From Argyresthia goedartella (Eukaryota; Arthropoda; Insecta; Lepidoptera; Argyresthiidae): DNA of 64,000 nt. The DNA lies in NCBI GenBank assembly GCA_949825045.1, contig OX463820.1, forward strand, positions 9,498,501 to 9,562,500, read 5' to 3'. Under the pieces are notes generated by a model that did no database searches, was not told where the DNA came from, and worked only from the letters and a program-made list of their open reading frames with translations. Each line of letters opens with the position of its first letter. Position 1 is the stretch's first letter. The position numbers and the translations under genes are program-made. Of the stretch, positions 32,549 through 42,533 are shown one piece after another.

Positions 32549-34060
32549 TAATAAGACGTTATCACGTCGAAAATAAGTAAGTTCAGTCATTGAGAGCTAA
32601 AAGAGCAGCATGAGGCTGCTTAGTACCGCAACATAACACTTGATTGCAACATGTAATTCAAGGATGGTCCCTCGCGTACGGGATGCGGGGATACTCGGAA
32701 ACTTTTAAAGATATTACTGAGAAGGGTTGAGTCGGGCGTCATACGTGCTCCTTAGCGCCATCTGTCTTCAATGCTCGGTGCTCCGTCGAAAATAAATAAT
32801 ACGTTTATCTCTCTCTCTGTCCTATACTGATGCAGTTATATATAGCAGGTACTGTATATGGTGACCTGTGATGGTATATCGGCATTGATCTCAACATATC
32901 CCAAACTTCGATATACCTAGGCATTCTATGAGTAACTACTCATATGAATACATAGTACTTTGGAGGGCAAGTGAAATTGTAAGGACAAAGCAGAATACTT
33001 TACGGCGCAATAGAAATTGGACAGTGAAAATAAATTATGCAAACGTGCCACAGTAACCATAAAAAATCACGACTCTTTCCTCGTGAGACGCCGAAATGTA
33101 TGGGGACAGGAACTGGACGGCCATAAATTTATCATTTTCCACCGCATAAAGCATAAATTCGAATCATTGGTGCTTCCTTGAAGGAGGGCGCCGACATCCT
33201 GACAACTTTGTGAGAAGAAAATATATTTATTTTCGCTACTACTTTCCGCGCCATTTTCTTTCGACTGAAGCACTGTTGTTTAGGCCTGGTTAACAATATG
33301 CATTGTGAAATAGCAATGGTCCTATGACCACTTAACTATTTTGCTGTATATTGACTTATCAGCGATAACACTTAATCCATCACACTATCTAAGCACTGAA
33401 AATAGTAATTTTAGTTTTACCGACCCCATTTGACTACTTCAAAATAAACCTCCAACACCTACCCTAAAAGAAAGTCGTGAAAGCATGTGAATAAAAGGTG
33501 GTCCCCAGCAATTCCATGTTCAGAATTCCTATACAGAAATGAGAAAAATATTGAATAAGCTACCGACTTCACACAATGCAGACCTTGCCTGGAGCTATAC
33601 ACTTCGCCACTCCATACTTAGAATACCCACTTGTTATCCGCATGGGTGTCCGAGGGGTTCCGAAATATCCATATTTTTAAATTTGATTTGAGGCGAGTGG
33701 AAACTTCCTGTCCTCTGGCGGGCAAATGTTTGCTATTGAAAATTGAGAGGGTGGGTGACGTGACAGAAACGCAATGCGTCATTCAACCCTTACTCCGCAG
33801 TAAAAACTTTTCGCTTGCAAACAAAGATCATAAGAGTCACACATTTACTCAACTATAATGGCAGAAAATCTATTAGAAGGCAGACAATCGAAAAAAATAC
33901 AAATTTACATTATCTATTTGGGTAAAATTTCTAATATAAATCCACCTGCACATCGACCACATCCCTCAGACGAAGTTTCATAATAGCTGATCCTAATCGC
34001 CGGCAGGAACCACCTTACACGGAACCTCACACTCCATCTAAGTAAATAGTCATGTCCACG
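32549..34060. other. Unassigned DNA
   Basis: No gene or family is recognised. Open frames at 33067-33273 (minus) and 33631-33855 (plus) carry no motif. Confidence 0.4.
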
Positions 34061-34348
34061 CTAATAACTGTGGGCTGTATCAAGCGCAACCCGAGGCATT
34101 TTCCCTGCTGAAAACTTCGGTGTACACAGCTGTGCTGTCCGCAAGTACAAGTTCTGGTTGAGCGCTGCGGTGACGTCTCCCAGATATGTCATATTCGAAA
34201 CTACCTCGCCCCCCGCCCCGCCCGCTGCCGCGTCGGACATCTCATGTAATATCGCGCCGAGTGATTGTAGATGCAGCCGGATCCCAATGGTTTGATACTT
34301 GTCGAAAATAATCCGCTGGTCTTTGATATTTATGTCACCGTAAGATTG
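34061..34348 (-). CDS. Unidentified exon-like ORF
   Basis: A 95-codon minus-strand frame with no ATG requirement runs from just after an in-frame TGA (34349-34351) to a TAG at 34061-34063. The translation is notably protein-like: IIFDKYQTIGIRLHLQSLGA, ILHEMSDAAAGGAGGEVVS, MTYLGDVTAALNQNLYLRTA, FSAGKMPRVALDTAHSY. It is GC-rich for the region and uses GC-ending codons often. The upstream edge coincides with the start of a repeat (inverted words from 34351). Possible acceptors are weak (TTATTTTCGACAAG). I recognise no domain. It could be a last exon, a gene fragment or a retrocopy. Confidence 0.35.
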   Translation of the reverse strand, partial: QSYGDINIKDQRIIFDKYQTIGIRLHLQSLGAILHEMSDAAAGGAGGEVVSNMTYLGDVTAALNQNLYLRTAQLCTPKFSAGKMPRVALDTAHSY

Positions 34349-34463
34349 TCAAAACCGTTAGTTGATAAACTAACGTTTATTTTCTCGTTAGTTGGTCAAC
34401 TATCGACACTGTTACTACTGATCGACACGACAGTAAACTGTAGCGTACTGTTTACTATATGAC

Positions 34464-35019
34464 GCGTTAGTTGATAAACTAACGGTTAAAACCGTTAAAT
34501 AGTAAACTGGTTTAATCTTGAATTGCAAACGAAATACCAGGACAAACACTGCGTAGGCGAGCGCAGCGAAGCCCTCGAATAGTCTTCGTGTTATACTGAC
34601 ATGTAAGAACAAAAGAAACGTAAATTCTAAGCCCAGTTGGTCTGGTTTACTGTTAAAACCGTTAAATAGTAAACTGGTTTAATCTTGAATTGCAAACGAA
34701 ATACCAGGACAAACACTGCGTAGGCGAGCGCAGCGAAGCCCCCGAATAGTCTTCGTGTTATGCTGACATGTAAGAACAAAAGAAAAGTAAATTCTAAACC
34801 CAGTCGGTCTGGTTTACTACTACTTTACGAAATACCAGGACAAACTCTGCGTAGGCGAGCGCAGCGAAGCCCCCGAATAGTCTTCGTGTTATGCTGACAT
34901 GTAAGAACAAAATAAACGTAAATTCTAAACCCAGTCGGTCTGGTTTACTATCTGTCGATATGACTATGATCGATCTGTCGATAGTTAATCAATTAACGCG
35001 GTAATTTATCAACTAACGC
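34464..35019 (+). repeat. Tandem GCGAAGC units inside a perfect inverted repeat
   Basis: Three head-to-tail units lie at 34486-34652 (167 bp), 34653-34818 and 34819-34950 (5'-truncated). Each contains GCGAGCGCAGCGAAGCC, GAATAGTCTTCGTGTTA and GGTCTGGTTTACT. The array is bounded by a perfect 15-bp inverted repeat GCGTTAGTTGATAAA (34464-34478 and 35005-35019). Further GTTAGTTGAT/ATCAACTAAC words occur on both sides. Confidence 0.88.
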
Positions 35020-35049
35020 TTTCGACTTTCTTACGGTAACATTTATATG

Positions 35050-35130
35050 TTTGGGACGCCTCGATGTTTCTGATTCTCACGATACAGAGTGTGGGGCCAG
35101 GAGCAAAGTAGGTGCTGTCATGTAAAAGGT
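35050..35130 (+). mobile_element. SINE type B body fragment
   Basis: GATGTTTCTGATTCTCACGA, GAGTGTGGGGCCAGGAGCA and GTGCTGTCATGTAAA match the body of type B SINEs. The head and tail are missing. Confidence 0.6.
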
Positions 35131-36770
35131 AATCTTTACACATGTTGTGTCTGCAGTAAGGGTAGGTATATAGTCCTAGATCAATAATTCTTAAAGGGCT
35201 TCTCTACTACTGGAGGTTGACAGTCAACTCCCAGCATCTGTCTCAGTTTTTCTCCACGCGGAACAGAAGTTTGAAGCCAAATGTGCCAGTCTGATCCAAA
35301 TGTTAGAGATTAATTATACCAGTGTGCAAACATTCTGACACATCCATTTATTAAATACACATGTGACAAAATCTGAAAACTCACGATGCCTTATCTATTT
35401 ACAGGAGTTTAACTCCTTTCAGCTAACGTTCAAGAGTAAACATTATTATTCTGAAGTAGGTATTAAAATATTAATAAAATTTGGGTATTTGTATATCTCA
35501 CTTGCCATTTAATTTACCCACCCAAAATAAAAAAGCCCAAGTACCAAGCCCACTCAATCTGCAGCCAGCAAGACGTTGAATGAATCGAGCCGTGCCGCCG
35601 CCGGAGCCAAGTTTTCTAACGAAGACGCGCACATGCGGCCCGCAACTTTGCGGATGTTTGTGCTCCACATACGAGTATACTTCCACTGTAATTGTGTCTC
35701 CGAGCTGGTACGAACTCTCGACTATATGAAGGCGCTCAATCTTCAACGGAAATGGTGTAACGTCATTAAATAAGAAGTAGGCATTACAAGTTGATATACA
35801 AACACCTAATCTTGTTTATCTGCCATAAATTCTCTGTTTGTCTGTATATTATATTACAGTACAATAAAATAATTACTAAATTGGAATACTAAACAGAATA
35901 TACCTACTGTAAGCAATTATATGTTTGTGTTTCTAACTAATAGTTTTGCTGCTCAGCCTAATAAAAAAAAAATATTAATCACATTTACTTTTGGCTAGGG
36001 GTCCAAAAATATGTATGTTGGTTTACGGTAAGCCGTAAACCTCATATTTTATCATACAAGATTTATAGGGCCTAAAGGTGTAACATCTTTCATCACTAAA
36101 TACGCTCTGATTTTCAAAACACTTTAAATAGACAAATCTCGAATGGACCTTTGCCAATACCATATTAGTTCTCGTTCGCACAACACATAATGTTAAAGTA
36201 CAAATTCTCTTGGCCTAGGCAAAGTATAGGAAAAAGAGACACGACCTTCATGAAAGAGGAAGTAAACTGTGAGTGTTTCAGAGAAAAATTTATCCCAATA
36301 ATGGTATCGATAACTAACACTTTGAAACAGAATTAACGTATACAACCAATTGGTACTTTTAAGCATACGTCAGTGCCTGTAAATAGAATTTGAGCGATAG
36401 ATGCCGTGCATTTGCTCGGTTCAATCCTGTGAAACATTGCAGACACAATGATGCTCCGTCCTAAAACCCGTTTAAAAACCTTATTTCTAATCCAAACCTA
36501 ATTTAATACCATCATGGACGGCGGTAACATTTCTCTGAATCCGGTCTCAAAGGAGCGATGTGTTTGATTTGAACCCGTTCCCTCCCAGAGACTGGGCAGA
36601 ACCAACAAATTGCACTGGGAGCCTTTCCGTTACATGTGCGAAAACGTTTGACTATTTCCGTTCCTTTTATGATGGCTGTTGGGTCAATAAAAGGTTTCGC
36701 AGTTTGTTTTGTAGAGTTCTCGCTCCATTTGGAATGTATTTCTAGGCAATATCCAGTTAATGTATATGAA
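35131..36770. other. Unassigned DNA
   Basis: No gene is recognised. Overlapping opposite frames at 35498-35773 and 36512-36802 are within chance length. A weak GGAAG-type LINE 3' end may lie at 35785-35880 (CTGTTTGTCTG, ACAATAAAATAATTAC). Confidence 0.4.
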
Positions 36771-36971
36771 CCTATACTTAAACATTTTACATACAGGCAC
36801 ATACATTGCTTCTGGCCCTACACTAGGATACCCTGTGTCGTAGGAACCAGTAACAGCGACGTCACACACATATAAAGATCCAAGGCTTTTTCTTTAGTCC
36901 CAGCCGGGGATCGAACCTGGGACCTTTCGCAAGGTAGGCAGAGCCACAACCGCTGCGCCACAGAGGTCGTC
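36771..36971 (-). mobile_element. tRNA-derived SINE, head type B, copy 3
   Basis: The minus-strand head is GACGACCTCTGTGGCGCAGC with B box GGTTCGATCCCCGGC. The body includes GTGTCGTAGG-complementary sequence and AGGGCCAGAAGCAATGTATG. The common tail is absent. Confidence 0.85.
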
Positions 36972-38095
36972 AGCAATATGGATGAAATGAATGTCGGAAG
37001 AACGAAAGTACATCTTCCCGTTCATTTAACTTTTGGCAGTTTCTTTAGAGCTGAACTGAACTACGACAGGGTATAGTTGGACGAGGATAGTTGGTCTGTG
37101 ATCAAGGACTGACATAACATTATATCTTTTACATTGTTTTCCTGAACGTGAATGAAACGTAAAAGGTGCATTCCCCTGCAGATTCCAATTGGACTCCTGA
37201 ACTCATGTCATTCCAGCAGAATTAATAGTACCAGTATTTTTTATTTATTTGATAATCGTACTTTCTTGATCAAGCAACGTACTTACGTAAAAATTTAAAG
37301 ATGATTCTAGACGTAATACTTATCATTCTACATAGCAAACTCATTTATCTTAACATTTTAACCTAACAAGCTCTTAAAGCTGACTTTATTGGTGTCTATT
37401 TGTGCCACTATTGACCCAAGACGAACATAGAAGCGTACTTACTACTAGAGAGCGTTTTCACTCATCCCAGACAGGAGATTAAGTTTGCCTTTAAAAGCAT
37501 TTCGTAGTCTCCACACTAACCACACAATCTCCAGCCTTTAAAATCCGGAGAACGATTTTGGATATCTTCGCTCGTGTGCTCTGATTCCATTAAGGCCATA
37601 CCTTACCAGCCTCCCCCGAATGCGGATCCCGAAAGTATCTCTTAATCTAAGCTGGACATCGTGATAATGTTATTATACACCACGCTCGCATCCCGGCGAC
37701 TACAATTCGCTTTTAGAGGGGCAGCAGTAACTTAGGCGCATTTAATCTGAACCCCATTACAGTGAGAGGACCTTGTGCAGTGATGCATGAAGGGTTAGCA
37801 ATTTAAATTGTTCAATATATTCGTCTATATTATAACAAAATGTATAAAACGTTTATTTTTCAAAGTAGACAATTTTAACAGTTTGAATAAGCCCTCGTCC
37901 CCACCCACTAGGATTCCCTGTAAAGTACAGACTAGTCTGTTCTAGACCGTTTACAAAAATGAGTATGGAACTTAATTCTATAATTAGCGTATTACCAGTA
38001 AAAAATAAACTAAAAAACAAAGGCAACAAACATAATGATCACCAAAATAACTTTTTCCTACCCAAAATGGGTAAATGCTACCCAAAATCGGTAAA
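36972..38095. other. Unassigned DNA
   Basis: No gene is recognised. The stretch 37480-37760 is of higher complexity and may be constrained non-coding DNA. Confidence 0.4.
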
Positions 38096-38235
38096 TGATC
38101 ACCAAAAGTTGCAGAAAATATCAGGGCAAAATACTGCGATAGCTAAGGTGAAGGGTAAAGGGGGTGAGCGAAGCGAAGCCCCCTTTATCCTTCGTGTTAG
38201 GTTGAACATGTAAGAACAACAAAAAATACTTGAAA
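38096..38235 (+). repeat. GCGAAGC repeat family, copy 6
   Basis: AAATATCAGGGCAAAATACT, GTGAGCGAAGCGAAGCCCC and CTTCGTGTTAGGTTGAACAT are close to the copy at 15560. The unit is flanked by repeats of GATCACCAAAA and TTTGGTGATC, which form an inverted pair around it (near 38037-38106 and 38270-38372). Confidence 0.75.
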
Positions 38236-38591
38236 CATAAATTTAAGCACACAAAACTTAAAAAGAAGTTTGGTGATCATTTATCCAAATACAATTTGGT
38301 GGTTGTTTACTTATTCTGGCGGTCGTTTCGTATTTATTGGTAGTAAAATAGGTGCGTTTTTGGTGATCGTTTAAAAATAAGCCAAAAACAAACATCAGGA
38401 GTGATTAGTGTTGGTGTGCCTGCTATAACATTATCTACCTAATATAAAAACGATGTGATATGATTCTACCATACCCACCCGTTACGTACAATGAAAGCTC
38501 ATGCATACATATGTGTATAACGTAAAGTGAACCCATAGTACTTACTTCCCAAAATTCAGCGTAGGTAAGCAAAATAATCGGATTAAAACAT
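38236..38591. other. Unassigned AT-rich DNA
   Basis: This holds TTTGGTGATC words inverted relative to those at 38037-38106, suggesting a larger fold-back element centred on the 38096 repeat. Confidence 0.4.
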
Positions 38592-39071
38592 TTACACTCT
38601 CTTCACACGAATCTTACAGCAAATACGGGCCTGTTTAACAACCCCAACGCCTAAGACAGGAAGGGTCTGTAAACACGCGCATACCAAAGCCTTGTAATGT
38701 CCTGTACCGGACACCTCGGGGTCCTCATAGATCCCTGTAACGCAATTAGCATCGCTGTAATGTGACCGCGCCTTAAGACGGACAAATATTGCAGCCGGAC
38801 ACCCGTCTGAGACCCGGGCTGGAATTCCTGAGGTGCAGCGGATCGCATACCATACCGAGAATAGTTGTTTGTACGAGCGTTCCAAGTTTTGCGTTGGGTG
38901 GTTGAATTTTATTCGTCCATCTTCAGCCTTGCTTGGCTGCAGACGTGTTACTAATTTCCGTTGGGAAAAACAGTTTGCGCAAGTTGAGACGTATGGTGCT
39001 GGAGATGTATGAGTGAAGCCGTGATGAAGTAGGCGGGTGTTATCACCATTGGCCTTGTAAAAGCAATTCAA
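38592..39071 (-). CDS. Long unassigned ORF (159 codons)
   Basis: This is the longest complete frame outside the transposons. It begins with an ATG at 39069-39071 and ends TAA at 38592-38594. Composition is not extreme (QPSKAEDGRIKFNHPTQNLE, GIYEDPEVSGTGHYKALV), with many Cys, but I see no domain, signal peptide or membrane segment. In 64 kb of this base composition one frame of this length could occur by chance, so I keep it as a weak candidate only. Confidence 0.2.
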   Translation of the reverse strand: MNCFYKANGDNTRLLHHGFTHTSPAPYVSTCANCFSQRKLVTRLQPSKAEDGRIKFNHPTQNLERSYKQLFSVWYAIRCTSGIPARVSDGCPAAIFVRLKARSHYSDANCVTGIYEDPEVSGTGHYKALVCACLQTLPVLGVGVVKQARICCKIRVKRV

Positions 39072-39876
39072 GGGAACGAAACTGAGAAAACCATTTCGAA
39101 ATGATTGTTTTTCTAGCTAGATTCCGTCATGCCCATCAAAACATATTACAGGATTACTCAAATATCAGTAAAAAATTGCCCTTAATTTTTCCAATACGGA
39201 GGAGTTTTTTCAAATTCCCATAGCCGTTAAGTTTTCTGTCCTGTAAAACGTCAAGTCAAGTGTCAACAGTTTTCCTTTCAGTTGATAACGCAGATGTCAG
39301 TCGGAACGTAAACAAATGTTGATATTACAGTTTCTTAGTTTTATAATCGTAAACTACCAGCCTCAAGTACAACCGTTCAAAAACTGCGAACAAGTGATGT
39401 ATTTGAAAAATTATTAAAAAAAAAACAAAAATAATTTTCATAAAATAAGAAGTAGCACTTTTTTCCTGAAATGGCCAAAAGCTTGAGTGCGAAATATGGA
39501 TTCTATATACACAAGCATCTATGTATATACCCGGCTTTAGTCAACTTGAAAGGCTAAATTGCGATTTATATTTTAATTACAAAGCACATATAGATTGACA
39601 GACTCTTTTGTGGATGCCAAGCTGGCGGCTTTAATACTTTTATTCTATGTTTAGGTTTTTGGCAGTAAATGTTAGGTTTTATAAATAAATTAAGCTACAA
39701 AATTTTACAAAATAAAAGGCCCGGTGACAGCGTAATAAGGTTGAATTTAGTTTGGGCCACCGGGCTTTTTATTTTGTGAAGACTGTAAGCATAATGTAAA
39801 CTAATAAATAGCTTTTATACCACTCCCCCTCTTAAAAGCTTATTTTATTCACTAAAAACAGTGAATAAAAAGCACT
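39072..39876. other. Unassigned AT-rich DNA
   Basis: No gene is recognised. It contains the hairpin listed at 39707-39777. Confidence 0.45.
39707..39777. repeat. 20-bp-arm hairpin (GGCCCGGTG)
   Basis: The arms at 39707-39726 and 39758-39777 (ACAAAATAAAAGGCCCGGTG and its complement) pair at 19 of 20 positions with a 31-base loop. It may be a MITE remnant or a transcribed stem-loop. Confidence 0.7.
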
Positions 39877-40089
39877 TTATCTACACACGTATCATAAACC
39901 CTCTTTACTGCGTACAAAAACCGCACGTTACGATCAGCATAATGTTAAACTTCTTGGTAAAAACTCATTTCTTATCTGAAAAATTACACTCTCGAGTGAG
40001 ATTATTATGAAACTCGCCTTCGGCTCGTTTCATAAACCCACTCTCGAGTATTAATGCCCTCCATTATGTAGCAGTCACATAAACTACTA
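39877..40089 (+). repeat. ORF-bearing interspersed repeat, copy 3 (internally deleted)
   Basis: The left 110 bp (TTATCTACACACGTATCATA ... TCTTATCTGAAAAATTACAC) and the right end (CATTATGTAGCAGTCACATA) of the SNADAR family are present. The central ORF region is gone, replaced by the CTCTCGAG hairpin module at 39986-40053. Confidence 0.75.
39986..40053. repeat. Palindromic hairpin module (CTCTCGAG), copy 2
   Basis: ACTCTCGAGTGAGATTATTA, GAAACTCGCCTTCGGCTCG and CCACTCTCGAGT fold into a nearly perfect hairpin. It is more symmetrical than the copy at 5279. Confidence 0.65.
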
Positions 40090-40714
40090 TTAAGTCACTA
40101 TTCTGGAGTTTGAATTTAGAAAACACCAATATATTCGACCTCCATCTCAATGCTATACAACCCCCTTGCGTAAAAACTACTCCATACAAACTCCTTGTGC
40201 AAAGAATACTCGACATACAAACTCCTTGTGCAAATAACTCCCCAACATTTGATTGATCGACATTTGCAACAAGGAGTTTGGCATAAAAATTGTTTTGTCT
40301 GTTTTTCATTGTTTTGTGTCATTAGTAAATTTGCTCTATTTTGTTCCAATTTTAATGTGCATTTTAATTAATTTAACCTTCATTTTTTCTTTATTAAGTG
40401 TCTATTTTCCCTTAAATCTTTATCTTTCTCTTAGGTATGGTATAAAGTATAGTATACAACTCTTGAACAAAACGGATTCATATCGAGGGTCATGAATCAC
40501 TCGCGACGCTCAAGAGCTTCAGTCGTTAGAATCCTTCACTTGCTCGTGATTCATCTCGCTTTAGATCCGTCCTTTATTCACTAATTGCATAATATACTAT
40601 ATTTCGCCATCCTCGACAAATTGGTTGCTACCTACAACTGCCAAGTTAGCCACGCTGTTATTTAGAACCTATAAAACCATTATTTACATTGCAACCAGAT
40701 ACTTGTAAACCTAG
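40090..40714. other. Unassigned AT-rich DNA
   Basis: The word ACAAACTCCTTGTGCAAA occurs twice in tandem-like fashion around 40183-40235. No gene is recognised. Confidence 0.45.
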
Positions 40715-40900
40715 GTATAGATACTTCAACTCAGCTGTGCGCGCGGCGCTATGTGTGCGTGCGCTTGTAAATATACAGGTTTCATTTGTGTGGTAGTGGC
40801 AGTCACTGCAGGCAGTCACTGCCACACAAATGAAACCTGTATATTTACAAGCGCACGCACACATAGCGCCGCGCGCACAACTGAGTTGAAGCATCTATAC
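40715..40900. repeat. Large palindrome, 79-bp arms
   Basis: The arms 40715-40793 and 40822-40900 are reverse complements with only a few mismatches (for example GCGCGCGGCGCTATGTGTGC against its complement). The 28-base centre repeats CAGTCACTGC. Open frames on both strands across it (MCACACKYTGFICV) are mirror images caused by the palindrome. Confidence 0.92.
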
Positions 40901-41525
40901 TTGTCTGTTATTTTTCCAAAACCAAAACCAAATCATCATCAGTATCTGCACAGGGCCAACACAACTACAGTATTTACCCTAAACTATTTACCTCCGCCGT
41001 ATTTGCAATAATCGTTGTACATCGTAATTTATTAGATCAATATTCCCCCGAACAGGGTCTGCCCGACCCCGCTGCCATAATGGTTATCGCTTAACGTTTA
41101 ATTACCCACTCGATTCCAAGACAATGGTTAATAAGAAACGATGCCTCAGCACTATCCCTATGATTTATTATAACTATATTCGCTAGTTTATGAACTGAGA
41201 TTAGATGTATTACCAACTTTGGATGAAGGTGTGGAGGTAGCTTGGGCGTCTCGGAACGAATTTGTTGTTGAATAATGTGCAACTAAAATTCTGTTTTTTT
41301 TAGGAACACACTCAGTGTTACCACAACAATATTAAACATAGTTTAACCCTGAAACAAACGTCAAATCTCATACTTTTTTCTTTTTAAACAAGTCTTTCAA
41401 GAAGTTATTTTTCTTGTAGTGAGACCCATATGTTGTGATTGTTCATGTGAATTTTAATGTTACTGAGGTATTTTACCTATGTATTGTGGAAACATTTGAA
41501 TACATAAACATACAGAAACGAAATA
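40901..41525. other. Unassigned AT-rich DNA
   Basis: No gene or known repeat is recognised. Confidence 0.5.
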
Positions 41526-41714
41526 TACAGGCTGTAACAAAAGGTATCAGTCGTAATTTGAGTAGTAATTAGGGACATCAATTTGATCAAAACAACTTTA
41601 TATTTCTCTTCTCCGTACAAATTAGCTGACGGAGAAGTGAAAAATAATGTTGTTCATACTGATGTCTCTAACGACCTTCTAAAATATGACTACATCTTTC
41701 TGTTACACCTTGTA
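41526..41714. mobile_element. Fold-back MITE (TACARGYTGTAACA family), copy 1
   Basis: TA (41524-41525 and 41715-41716) flanks a 189-bp element. Its ends are TACAGGCTGTAACAAAAGG and, from the right, TACAAGGTGTAACAGAAAG. The arms continue imperfectly through GACATCA...TGTTGTTCATACTGATG. It resembles Tc1/mariner-type MITEs. Confidence 0.8.
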
Positions 41715-42130
41715 TATAATGTAGTATATACTTTCCTAGACTCCATTGGGTCCTGGACAACAATACCCAAGCTAGACATGTAATTTTAACAGTCTCTTCG
41801 TAAGATAACACAGCGAACACTATAAGACAGCATAATTTCGGTCAAATCTACATCAAAGCCGGGTGAATATTCAAGACTTCGATCTCGTGTTGGGAAGTCG
41901 CAAGTCACCTCAGCCCTTGTAATTTGCCTGTAATGTATTCATGGCAACAATTTGGGATGGCAACGCTGCGTGGGCGATGATGGCCGGCTTTCTTCGGAAC
42001 GCAGGGACGGACTCCTGCGCTCGGTGAGTTGTTTTCCATCGCAACCAGAAGTAGGTTACCGATACCACACTCCTTATCATTTAAAATCAGGAAGTAGACT
42101 CATCATATAAACAGGAACTTAACATAACAT

Positions 42131-42533
42131 AAACAGTTATATACAGGCACATACATTGCTTCTGCTGGGGCCCAATTCCGGTACACAATGACATCTCGAT
42201 GATAATTACATGACGATTACGGCCAACTGTCGATTTTGTGATCCCATTCCCTTTGTTGATTAACTAAATAATTATGCTTAAGCAAAATTAACTTTTTTTT
42301 TACCATAATTGCCTAAAAGAATATTCTCGAAACGCCAGATATTGGATATCTAAAGTTGACCGTAATCGTCATGTAATTGTCATGGAGCTGTCATTGTGTA
42401 CCGGAATTGGGCCCCTGGCCTCACAATATTATACCCTGTGTCATGGGAATCAGAGTCAGAATGAACATACAAAACCCATTTTTTCTTTCCAGCCGGGATT
42501 CAAACCCAGGACGTCTCGCCACAGAGGTCGTCG
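42131..42533 (-). mobile_element. tRNA-derived SINE, head type B, copy 4, interrupted by a MITE
   Basis: The head (GACCTCTGTGGCGAGACGT, GGGTTTGAATCCCGGC) lies at the right and the body end (GCAATGTATGTGCCTGTATA) at the left, with the 249-bp MITE at 42167-42415 between GGGGCC-proximal body segments. About 30 bp of the tRNA-like head is missing. Confidence 0.78.
42167..42415. mobile_element. MITE with ~60-bp terminal inverted repeats
   Basis: The left end GGGGCCCAATTCCGGTACAC is matched from the right end by the same sequence on the other strand. The similarity extends about 60 bp (through AATTACATGACGATTACGG). The centre is AT-rich with no coding capacity. The target duplication is not clear (perhaps CTG). 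Confidence 0.85.

Noticed and set aside
34480..34950. CRISPR-like array
   Set aside because: The repeated units are long, contiguous and without spacers, in a eukaryotic TE context.
40658..41011. Two mirror-image ORFs (MCACACKYTG...)
   Set aside because: They arise because the DNA is a palindrome; the similarity carries no coding evidence.
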